From contig DLAA01000114.1 in the NCBI GenBank assembly GCA_002493835.1, positions 1 to 6,266 of the forward strand: 6,266 bases of DNA. The letters run 5' to 3'. The notes beneath the pieces were generated by a model, which ran no database searches, was not told where the DNA came from, and worked only from the letters and a program-made list of their open reading frames with translations. The position numbers and the translations under genes were made by a program. This document shows, piece after piece, positions 1-5,301 of the stretch. The number at the start of each line of letters is the position of its first letter. Within the stretch, counting starts at the first letter, position 1. The stretch comes from Lachnospiraceae bacterium UBA7060 (lineage in GTDB: Bacteria; Bacillota; Clostridia; Lachnospirales; Lachnospiraceae).

Positions 1-80
1 GTGTTACAGAAATAGTATGAGAAGATAAAAGTGAACTTATTCAATCGATGTATAGGTCTTTAGTACTATTTTTTTATTCA

Positions 81-114
81 AAAGTACCAAAAGAATCATT
101 GGTACTTTGGTACT
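81..114. repeat. GTAC-centred inverted repeat with two alternative right arms
   Basis: AAAGTACCA (81-89) pairs perfectly with TGGTACTTT (100-108) across a 10-nt loop. A second copy of the right arm, TGGTACT (108-114), could pair with the same left arm and is followed almost directly by a T run (116-121). The same motif occurs again as AGTACT at 62-67. It may be a cluster of binding sites just upstream of the promoter at 123-150, or an intrinsic terminator for a + strand gene to the left. The sequence alone does not decide between these. Confidence 0.5.
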
Positions 115-122
115 ATTTTTTA

Positions 123-150
123 TTGCTTTTTTTATCAGATAGACTATAAT
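123..150 (+). promoter_or_regulatory. Candidate sigma-A promoter pointing right
   Basis: TTGCTT (123-128) and a consensus TATAAT (145-150) are separated by 16 bp. Transcription would start near 156-157. No open reading frame with a ribosome site follows before the hairpin at 221-263 and the convergent gene that ends at 300. The promoter is either spurious or serves a short non-coding RNA. Confidence 0.35.
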
Positions 151-156
151 GAAAGT

Positions 157-263
157 ATAGGCGGAGATACCCCTTCATTCTCCACCTACAGACCCTTATA
201 TTAATTATTTATACTCCCCTCAACGGGCCGTTTATCATGGATAGACAGATAAACGGCCCGTTG
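157..263 (+). ncRNA. Possible small RNA with C-rich loops (speculative)
   Basis: This begins just after a TATAAT box and ends in a strong hairpin. The 5' part can form a stem of GGCGGAGA (160-167) with TCTCCACC (179-186), one C-A mismatch, leaving an 11-nt loop that contains ACCCCTTCA. A second unpaired C-rich stretch, TCCCCTCA (215-222), abuts the 3' hairpin. C-rich single-stranded motifs are a known feature of Firmicutes small RNAs that pair with Shine-Dalgarno sequences. A weak point is that no U tract follows the 3' hairpin on this strand. The call is an inference from layout only. Confidence 0.22.
221..263. terminator. 16-bp perfect hairpin ending the lacI operon
   Basis: CAACGGGCCGTTTATC (221-236) is the exact reverse complement of 248-263, with an 11-nt loop. 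It lies 37 bp beyond the stop of the last minus-strand gene, where a transcription terminator is expected. Neither strand has a proper T run right after the stem, so it may act as a weak terminator or an mRNA 3'-end stabiliser, possibly in both directions. Confidence 0.65.
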
Positions 264-299
264 TATCGTCGTATGCGTGCCACAAATTGTATGATACGT

Positions 300-740
300 C
301 TACCGGCTTTTTAAATAATTAATCACAAGCATCACAATAAGCACCGGAATCATAATCGGTGCAAGAACCGATATCAAAGAAAATGCCACGCCTATAATTA
401 AAAGCACAATCACCACCGCAATTAGCGCAATCAGCCAGCCCGGCATACGGATGACACGACCTATGTTCGTCTGTCTTTCAAACATGTCTTCCGGCGCTTC
501 CTCGTCGTAATTCCGGTTCGTTCCCTCGATAACATCAGCACGTTTGTTTGCCTCGATAATACTCTTGGCTAAAAGTCTCGGATCGCCCAGACTTCCCAGC
601 ACTTCCTCCTCGCTTCTACCCTTCCTGATTTCCTTGTCAATATATTCCCGGTAATACCGTACATGCTCTCCCACTTGAGAGCTGTTCACACCGCCCGAAA
701 GCGCCCGCTGCAGCCTGTCAATAAATTCTGCCCGATCCAT
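300..740 (-). CDS. HAAS/DUF1700-type small membrane protein
   Basis: The 146-residue product starts MDRAEFIDRL. It has a helical N-terminal region (about 1-67) with the HAAS/DUF1700 pattern: a short helix, the YYREYIDKEI stretch at 29-38, and the LGDP turn at 51-54 followed by a helix. A charged linker spans about 68-98. Two closely spaced hydrophobic segments (about 102-124 and 126-143) end in a short basic tail, so it should be a two-pass membrane protein with the HAAS domain probably cytoplasmic. The start at 740 was chosen over a longer in-frame extension because AAGGGA sits just upstream and the protein begins directly with the domain; the extension would run into the upstream gene. The gene lies 40 bp behind the 130-residue gene and is last in the operon. 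HAAS proteins often pair with PadR regulators; none is visible here. The molecular function is unknown, with a role in membrane or envelope signalling the usual suggestion. Confidence 0.82.
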   Translation of the reverse strand: MDRAEFIDRLQRALSGGVNSSQVGEHVRYYREYIDKEIRKGRSEEEVLGSLGDPRLLAKSIIEANKRADVIEGTNRNYDEEAPEDMFERQTNIGRVIRMPGWLIALIAVVIVLLIIGVAFSLISVLAPIMIPVLIVMLVINYLKSR

Positions 741-780
741 ATTTCCCTTTTTCCTCTGTCCTCTCTGTGTGTATCGAAGC

Positions 781-1173
781 TCACATGGTCTGATCCATGC
801 CCTTCCAGTCACTGAGCTTTTTCATATAGTCTTCCGGACATTTCTGCATATCCGCCATCATTTGAAACGCCCGCAGTACCATATCCTCCTTATTGCAGTT
901 CACCGTATTTTTTCCGGTATCCCTTCGTAAATTATCCTGTTCAAGCTGCCACACATAACAGTCTGTCAAAGAATATTCGCCGCATTTCGGAATATCCGGC
1001 AGAGCATGATGCTCCAGATAATAGACAAAAGCATCATAAAGACCTCGATCCAGCAAAAATGCATTCCACAGCATCTGCTGCCACTCCTCTGTCTTCCCGG
1101 CGAACCCGCACAGTCTCATAAGGCCATCATATGCCTTTAATCTGCTTTGGTCAAATAGAATCGGTGCCGACAT
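781..1173 (-). CDS. Uncharacterised 130-residue protein
   Basis: The product (MSAPILFDQS...) is probably soluble and largely helical, with no signal peptide or membrane segment. It is rich in Trp and Tyr and has five cysteines (22, 64, 72, 93, 112), not in an obvious metal-binding spacing. I do not recognise a family. The start at 1173 is supported by a near-ideal AAAGGAGG ribosome site a few bases upstream; a longer in-frame extension has no such support. The start lies inside the lacI coding region in another frame (23-bp overlap including lacI's stop), which suggests translational coupling. With lacI upstream and the HAAS membrane gene 40 bp downstream, it is very likely cotranscribed with both. 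Its role could relate to the membrane protein rather than to sugar use; this is only inferred from gene order. Confidence 0.8.
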   Translation of the reverse strand: MSAPILFDQSRLKAYDGLMRLCGFAGKTEEWQQMLWNAFLLDRGLYDAFVYYLEHHALPDIPKCGEYSLTDCYVWQLEQDNLRRDTGKNTVNCNKEDMVLRAFQMMADMQKCPEDYMKKLSDWKGMDQTM

Positions 1174-2221
1174 GTTTCCTCCTTTTTGCAGCTGTGTCTT
1201 CCGCCCCTTCATGGATATCCGCCACGGAATTGCCCTCAAACACGTGTCCTTCCACCACAATCGTCTCTATCAGTGTAGTTTTCGGATGCTCAATCAGATT
1301 GATCAACTTCTCTCCCACCCGGCGCCCCAATTCCGCCGTATCCTGACGCAAGGTGGTCAGCGTAGGTTCAATATGTCTGGCAATCCGGATACCGTCATAT
1401 CCTGCCACAGAAATATCGTCAGGCACCCGCAGCCCCCGCGCCTGGATGGCATTATAGCCTCCAAAGGCAGAGAAATCATCCGGATAAAGGATACAGGTAG
1501 GCGGCTCCTTCAGATTTAACAGCCACATCGTCTCCCGATAAGCACTTTTCGTATCACGGTAAGGCGACATGCGGATGTATTCATCTGGAATCGATAGTCC
1601 AAGCTGCCCTGCCGTACGATAAAAAGAGGCAAGCCGGCTCTGTGTAACTGCTGAATCTGCACCATGGATATATGCTACCTTCCGATGTCCCTTATTATAC
1701 ACATAAGTGAGCAGATCTTCCATACCCTTTACATTATTTGACATCACCGCACACACATTATTAAATAGATGATCCAGTGTCACCGTAGGAATGCCGCCCA
1801 TCACCAACTGCAAAATTTCCGGAGAATAGAAATCCGTACATACAATCGCAATACCGTCAAACCCACGCGATCTGCAGTGCTCTAAGTAGCTGGTCCTCCC
1901 CGTACGCGCCTTGTAAGTATTGATAAAAGTGATATCGTACCCTTTTTCCTCAACAGTGCGCTTGAGACTATCCAGCACAAAAGCATAATAGTCATGTGTC
2001 AAACCGCTGTAATCTTCGTGATTAAAAAGGACACCCACATTATAACTGCGGTTGGTTTTTAGCATCTTGGCCGCCGTATTCGGAAAATAGCCCATCTCTT
2101 CGGCCGCCTGACGGATCCGTCTCTTTGTCTCTTTTCCTATATCGCTCTGATCATTCAGCGCCTTGCTGACTGTAGCCACAGAGACGCCGCAGACCGCTGA
2201 AATATCTTTCATTGATACCAT
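1151..2221 (-). CDS. LacI-family transcriptional regulator
   Basis: This 356-residue repressor-type regulator is divergent from the cellobiose phosphorylase gene. The N-terminal helix-turn-helix (residues 4-23, MKDISAVCGVSVATVSKALN) and the hinge helix NTAAKMLKT (48-56) are canonical. From residue 61 (NVGVLFNHE) follows a periplasmic-binding-protein-like sugar-sensing domain, including the family hallmark DDFSAFGGYNAIQARGL and VPDDISVAGYDG near the C-terminus. The start at 2221 has GGAGGGG about 9 nt upstream; the internal Met4 is a less likely alternative. The last 23 residues, after EGNSV, are a hydrophilic tail beyond the usual end of the fold, and its end overlaps the next gene's start. 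The likely ligand is cellobiose, glucose or a related glucoside, and the likely targets are the divergent gene and its own promoter. Ligand and targets are inferred from position and the CG-centred operators between the genes. Confidence 0.93.
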   Translation of the reverse strand: MVSMKDISAVCGVSVATVSKALNDQSDIGKETKRRIRQAAEEMGYFPNTAAKMLKTNRSYNVGVLFNHEDYSGLTHDYYAFVLDSLKRTVEEKGYDITFINTYKARTGRTSYLEHCRSRGFDGIAIVCTDFYSPEILQLVMGGIPTVTLDHLFNNVCAVMSNNVKGMEDLLTYVYNKGHRKVAYIHGADSAVTQSRLASFYRTAGQLGLSIPDEYIRMSPYRDTKSAYRETMWLLNLKEPPTCILYPDDFSAFGGYNAIQARGLRVPDDISVAGYDGIRIARHIEPTLTTLRQDTAELGRRVGEKLINLIEHPKTTLIETIVVEGHVFEGNSVADIHEGAEDTAAKRRKHVGTDSI

Positions 2222-2238
2222 ATTCTATCCCCTCCACG

Positions 2239-2282
2239 GAAACGTCTAAACCCGCATATACCGCGCATCGCTTAATCGTTTT
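2239..2282. promoter_or_regulatory. Two weak LacI-type operator look-alikes in the lacI leader
   Basis: GAAACGTCTA (2239-2248) and TAATCGTTTT (2273-2282) each match 8 of 10 positions of the TAAACGTTTA palindrome found at 2425-2434, and both are centred on CG. They fall just downstream of the predicted lacI transcription start, one of them right beside the lacI ribosome site. That would fit autorepression, but imperfect 10-mers like these also arise by chance. Confidence 0.35.
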
Positions 2283-2291
2283 CGTATTATC

Positions 2292-2320
2292 ATTGTACAA
2301 CACATCTCCCGGCAATGCAA
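2292..2320 (-). promoter_or_regulatory. Predicted promoter of lacI operon
   Basis: On the minus strand, TTGCAT (2320-2315) and TACAAT (2297-2292) are separated by exactly 17 bp, giving a start near 2285 and a leader of about 64 nt. This is the best sigma-A-like pair between the divergent genes for this direction. Confidence 0.6.
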
Positions 2321-2366
2321 TGGATTTCGCAATTTTGGAGTGTTTGCGAAGGAAAATATATATTGA

Positions 2367-2395
2367 TTGCTTTTTTTTCTATTCTTCTGTATAAT
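2367..2395 (+). promoter_or_regulatory. Predicted promoter of cellobiose phosphorylase gene
   Basis: TTGCTT (2367-2372) and a consensus TATAAT (2390-2395) have a 17-bp spacer made mostly of T and C. Transcription would begin near 2402, giving an unusually long leader of about 138 nt that carries the operator and two inverted repeats. Confidence 0.65.
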
Positions 2396-2405
2396 TATTT
2401 TAACC

Positions 2406-2447
2406 GAGCGGAGACCCGTTTACTTAAACGTTTACTTTCCTCCGCTC
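2406..2447 (+). repeat. Leader inverted repeat enclosing the operator
   Basis: GAGCGGAG (2406-2413) is the exact reverse complement of CTCCGCTC (2440-2447). The 26 nt between the arms contain the LacI-type operator. In RNA this would make an 8-bp GC-rich stem right at the 5' end of the transcript; in DNA it is a nested palindrome. It may be a transcript-stabilising 5' hairpin or part of the binding site. Confidence 0.5.
2417..2434 (+). promoter_or_regulatory. LacI-type operator upstream of cellobiose phosphorylase
   Basis: TAAACGTTTA (2425-2434) is a perfect 10-bp palindrome centred on CG, the standard architecture of LacI-family operators. It overlaps another palindrome, CGTTTA-CT-TAAACG (2417-2430), so CGTTTACTT occurs twice, 12 bp apart. 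It lies at about +24 from the predicted start, where a bound repressor would block initiation or elongation. The adjacent lacI gene is the obvious candidate regulator. Confidence 0.65.
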
Positions 2448-2465
2448 CAAAGTATGAAAAGGAAA

Positions 2466-2510
2466 CCGGACATGTTACTGTAACGTCTCAGTATATGAAC
2501 AGTAACCCGG
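2466..2510 (+). repeat. Second stem-loop in the phosphorylase leader
   Basis: GTTACTGT (2474-2481) pairs perfectly with ACAGTAAC (2499-2506) across a 17-nt loop. CCGG (2466-2469) and CCGG (2507-2510) can extend the stem with a 4-nt bulge on the left side. The left arm also belongs to a local palindrome, GTTAC-T-GTAAC (2474-2484). The structure ends 14 nt before the AAGGAG ribosome site (2525-2530), so it could influence translation; no known riboswitch is recognised. Confidence 0.45.
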
Positions 2511-2539
2511 AAACAAACCTTGAAAAGGAGAATGGAGCT

Positions 2540-4975
2540 ATGAAATTTGGTTACTTCGATGACGCAAACCGTGAGTACGTCATCACCACACCTAAAACCC
2601 CGCTGCCATGGATTAACTATCTAGGCTGCAAAGAATTTTTTACACTGATCTCCAATACCTGCGGCGGCTACACTTTTTACAAAGATGCGAAGCTTCTTCG
2701 CATGACGCGTTACCGCTATAATGACGTGCCAAATGACATCAATGGCAAATATTTTTATATCAAAGAAAATGACTGCATCTGGAATCCCGGCTGGAAGCCA
2801 ACCCAGACAGAGCTTGACAGTTACGAATGCCGCCACGGCATCGGCTACAGCCGTTTCACAGGTTCAAAAAATAAACTCCAAGCGTCCGTCCTCACCTTTA
2901 TTCCCATGGACGACAACTGTGAGCTCAGCCAGGTGAGGCTGACCAACTTAAGCGACAGCCAAAAGACCATTTCTCTCTTTTCTTATGTGGAATGGTGCCT
3001 TTGGAACGCAGATGATGATTCCCGCAACTTCCAGCGCAACTTAAATACTGGCGAGGTAGAAGTAACAGGGTCCGCCATCTACCACAAAACCGAATACCGG
3101 GAACGCAGAAACCACTACGCTGTGTATGCCGTAAATACTGATGTGGACGGTTTTGACACCAGCCGCGACGCCTTTCTCGGCGCTTACCGCGGTGCTGCGA
3201 ATCCTGAGGCTGTGGAAAAAGGACAAGCTGCCAACTCCATAGCACATGGCTGGTCTCCCATTGCATCCCACCAAATTAATATAACACTGAAGCCCGGAGA
3301 AAGCAAAACCTTTGTGTTTGTCCTCGGCTATATAGAAAATCCCGAAGACCAGAAGTGGGAATCTCCCGGCATCATCAACAAAAAACCTGCGGAGGAGATG
3401 CTCGCAAAATACAAAACGGATGCCGATGTGGAAAAAGCCTTCACAGAATTAAACAATTACTGGAATGATCTTTTGTCCAAATATACTGTGAAATCATCCA
3501 ACGATAAGGTGGACCGCATGGTCAATATCTGGAACCAATATCAGTGTATGGTAACCTTCAATATGTCCCGCTCCGCCTCCTACTATGAATCCGGTATCGG
3601 CCGCGGTATGGGATTTCGCGATTCCTGTCAGGATCTTTTGGGCTTTGTACATCTGATACCCGACCGGGCAAGACAGCGTATCATTGATATTGCCTCCACC
3701 CAGTTTGAAGACGGCAGCGCTTACCACCAGTACCAGCCCCTCACCAAGAAAGGCAACTCCGACATCGGCAGCGGCTTCAACGACGATCCGTTATGGCTGA
3801 TCGCAGGCACCTCCGCCTATGTGCGTGAGAGCGGCGATACCTCCATTTTGACCGAGCTTGTTCCCTTTGATAATAACGAGGCACTTGCAAAACCTCTAAT
3901 GGAACATCTGAAACGTTCCTTTGACTATATCGTAAACCACAAAGGGCCTCATGCCCTGCCTTTAATAGGCCGCGCCGACTGGAACGACTGCCTGAATCTC
4001 AACTGTTTCTCCGAGCATCCAGGCGAATCCTTCCAGACCTTCGGTCCCTCCGAAGGCCCTGTGGCAGAATCGGTATTCATTGCCGGCATGTTTGTAAAAT
4101 ACGGCGAAGAGTATGCACAGCTGTGTGAACTTATGAATGATCAGGCGGAAGCTGACCGTGCCCGCACTGAAGTTCACAACATGTACAACGCCGTGTTGAA
4201 GGACGGCTGGGACGGTGACTGGTTCCTCCGCGCTTATGACGCTTACGGGCAGAAGATCGGTTCCAAAGAATGTGAAGAGGGCCAAATTTATATTGAGTCC
4301 AACGGATTCTGTCCGCTCGCCGGAATCGGCATAAAGGAAGGCCTTGCCGAGAAGGCCCTCGATTCCGTGAAAGACAGATTAGACTGCAAATACGGCGTGA
4401 TGATCCTTCAGCCCGCCTACACCAAGTATCACCTGGAACTGGGAGAGATTTCTTCCTACCCGCCTGGATACAAGGAGAACGCCGGAATCTTCTGCCACAA
4501 CAATCCCTGGGTTTCTATCGCGGAGACAGTGATCGGCCGAGGTGACAGGGCCTTCGAGATTTACCAAAAAACCTGTCCTGCCTACGTGGAAGAGTTCAGT
4601 GATATCCACCGTACCGAGCCTTATGTTTACTCTCAAATGGTGGCTGGTGCTGATGCCCAGATCCCAGGCGAGGCGAAAAACAGCTGGCTGACCGGTACGG
4701 CTGCATGGACATTTGTCAACATATCACAGCATATCCTTGGTGTTTCCCCCACTCACAGAGGACTCAGCATCGATCCCTGTGTACCCAAAGGCTTCGGCGA
4801 CTTTACCCTCACCCGAAAGTTCCGGGAGGGAACCTACCATATCAAAGTCGTAAATCCTGACAATGTGGAGAAGGGCGTGAAATCCCTTACCGTGGACGGG
4901 AAAGCTGTGGAAGGCTGTGTCGTACCTTATGTCGCAGGCAAAGATACCTATGATGTAGTTGTGACGATGGGGTAG
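2540..4975 (+). CDS. cbp: Cellobiose phosphorylase (GH94)
   Basis: This cytoplasmic enzyme converts cellobiose and phosphate to alpha-D-glucose 1-phosphate and glucose, saving ATP during cellodextrin use. The 811-residue product closely resembles clostridial cellobiose phosphorylase in length and motifs throughout: the MKFGYFDDANREYVIT start, ESGIGRGMGFRDS around 350-362 with substrate-site Arg355 and Asp361, RADWNDCLN with the general-acid Asp483, and GYKENAGIFCHNN with the likely phosphate-site His653. There is no signal peptide. Domain order follows the family: N-terminal beta-sandwich, helical linker, (alpha/alpha)6 catalytic barrel, small C-terminal beta domain. The start at 2540 follows AAGGAG by 9 nt and gives the family N-terminus. 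An open in-frame extension of 75 codons runs back across the promoter and operator and should not be annotated. The gene appears monocistronic, with its own promoter and terminator, and divergent from lacI. Specificity for cellobiose rather than chitobiose or cellodextrin is inferred from strong resemblance. Confidence 0.96.
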   Translation: MKFGYFDDANREYVITTPKTPLPWINYLGCKEFFTLISNTCGGYTFYKDAKLLRMTRYRYNDVPNDINGKYFYIKENDCIWNPGWKPTQTELDSYECRHGIGYSRFTGSKNKLQASVLTFIPMDDNCELSQVRLTNLSDSQKTISLFSYVEWCLWNADDDSRNFQRNLNTGEVEVTGSAIYHKTEYRERRNHYAVYAVNTDVDGFDTSRDAFLGAYRGAANPEAVEKGQAANSIAHGWSPIASHQINITLKPGESKTFVFVLGYIENPEDQKWESPGIINKKPAEEMLAKYKTDADVEKAFTELNNYWNDLLSKYTVKSSNDKVDRMVNIWNQYQCMVTFNMSRSASYYESGIGRGMGFRDSCQDLLGFVHLIPDRARQRIIDIASTQFEDGSAYHQYQPLTKKGNSDIGSGFNDDPLWLIAGTSAYVRESGDTSILTELVPFDNNEALAKPLMEHLKRSFDYIVNHKGPHALPLIGRADWNDCLNLNCFSEHPGESFQTFGPSEGPVAESVFIAGMFVKYGEEYAQLCELMNDQAEADRARTEVHNMYNAVLKDGWDGDWFLRAYDAYGQKIGSKECEEGQIYIESNGFCPLAGIGIKEGLAEKALDSVKDRLDCKYGVMILQPAYTKYHLELGEISSYPPGYKENAGIFCHNNPWVSIAETVIGRGDRAFEIYQKTCPAYVEEFSDIHRTEPYVYSQMVAGADAQIPGEAKNSWLTGTAAWTFVNISQHILGVSPTHRGLSIDPCVPKGFGDFTLTRKFREGTYHIKVVNPDNVEKGVKSLTVDGKAVEGCVVPYVAGKDTYDVVVTMG

Positions 4976-5018
4976 TCTGGCTTACGCTGTCGTAATTTCC
5001 TACTTAGAAGAATAAATG

Positions 5019-5075
5019 AGAGGGACATCTATTCCATCAAAGACGTTGGAATTGATGATCCCTCTTATTATTTTT
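5019..5075 (+). terminator. Intrinsic terminator of cellobiose phosphorylase gene
   Basis: A long stem starts 43 bp past the stop: AGAGGGA-CATC-T-ATTCCA (5019-5036) pairs with TGGAAT-T-GATG-A-TCCCTCT (5047-5065). It has one T-T mismatch, one bulged A and a 10-nt loop, giving 17 pairs. It runs into TTATTATTTTT. An A/T-rich stretch on the left side may let it work from the other strand too. Confidence 0.85.
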
Positions 5076-5168
5076 GAAAAGATACATGATATGGTATGCG
5101 AATTTTTTATGACCACTAGTTTCCCAAAAAGACTTGTTTTCTCTTAAAATTTGTGACAAAATATGTTT

Positions 5169-5200
5169 TAGTCAACTCTACCCTTCTGGTACAGTTTAGT
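5169..5200 (+). promoter_or_regulatory. MerR-type promoter with dyad in a 20-bp spacer
   Basis: TAGTCA (5169-5174) and TTTAGT (5195-5200) each match the sigma-A hexamers at 4 of 6 positions and are 20 bp apart. The spacer is filled by a dyad, AACTCTACC (5174-5182) and GGTACAGTT (5188-5196), matching at 8 of 9 arm positions across 5 nt. An over-long spacer holding the operator is the hallmark of promoters that MerR-family activators twist into shape. The gene 100 bp downstream encodes such a protein, so autoregulation is likely. Confidence 0.6.
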
Positions 5201-5241
5201 TGCAAAGTAAGTGAAAACCAATCAAATAATGTGATACAGAT

Positions 5242-5265
5242 TTTTACTGCCGTACAGCAGCAAAA
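5242..5265 (+). promoter_or_regulatory. 24-bp dyad between MerR promoter and gene
   Basis: TTTT-A-CTGC-C-GTAC-A-GCAG-C-AAAA is symmetric at 10 of 12 position pairs, centred on GTAC. It lies 37 bp upstream of the merR start codon. It could be a second regulator's site or a leader hairpin; its sequence differs from the dyad in the MerR-type promoter. Confidence 0.45.
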
Positions 5266-5301
5266 TGTTGGTTAATATGAAAATATTTTGAGGAACATGC
5301 T

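Larger units (their letters stand above)
1..299. other. Gene-free left flank with regulatory-looking repeats
   Basis: No convincing protein gene is visible on either strand. The first ~60 bases look like plain AT-rich spacer. They are followed by four GTAC-centred repeats (63-66, 84-87, 102-105, 110-113), T-rich runs, a TATAAT box at 145-150, a hairpin at 160-186 and the strong hairpin at 221-263. A 33-codon hydrophobic reading frame at 48-149 lacks a ribosome site and was not accepted. The stretch could be the 3' flank or promoter of a gene lying left of the window, or a small RNA locus. Confidence 0.6.

Noticed and set aside
48..149. 33-codon hydrophobic + strand reading frame in the left flank
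   Set aside because: It has no ribosome site, its composition is explained by T runs and the GTAC repeats, and it ends within the TATAAT box.
1131..1519. Two + strand frames opposite lacI
   Set aside because: They lie antisense to well-supported minus-strand genes and their products look non-protein-like, with no domain.
2341..2354. Catabolite-repression (cre) site upstream of the cbp promoter
   Set aside because: TGTTTGCGAAGGAA differs from the cre consensus at three key positions and breaks its symmetry, so it is too weak to call.
2454..2483. Nine-codon leader peptide frame (MKRKPDMLL) in the cbp leader
   Set aside because: It has no Shine-Dalgarno sequence and no run of regulatory codons; a short ATG frame in a 138-nt leader is expected by chance.
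2925..4636. Several open frames of 70-113 codons antisense to cbp
   Set aside because: They are shadows of a strongly biased real gene; none has a plausible ribosome site or a recognisable domain.
5151..5175. Inverted repeat TTG...CAA with A and T tracts upstream of the merR promoter
   Set aside because: Only about half of the paired positions match when aligned without gaps; it looks like ordinary AT-rich sequence.
5200..5230. Alternative merR promoter TTGCAA-19-AATAAT
   Set aside because: The hexamers are acceptable, but the spacer has no dyad; the 5169-5200 pair with its filled spacer fits a MerR gene better. It remains a fallback.
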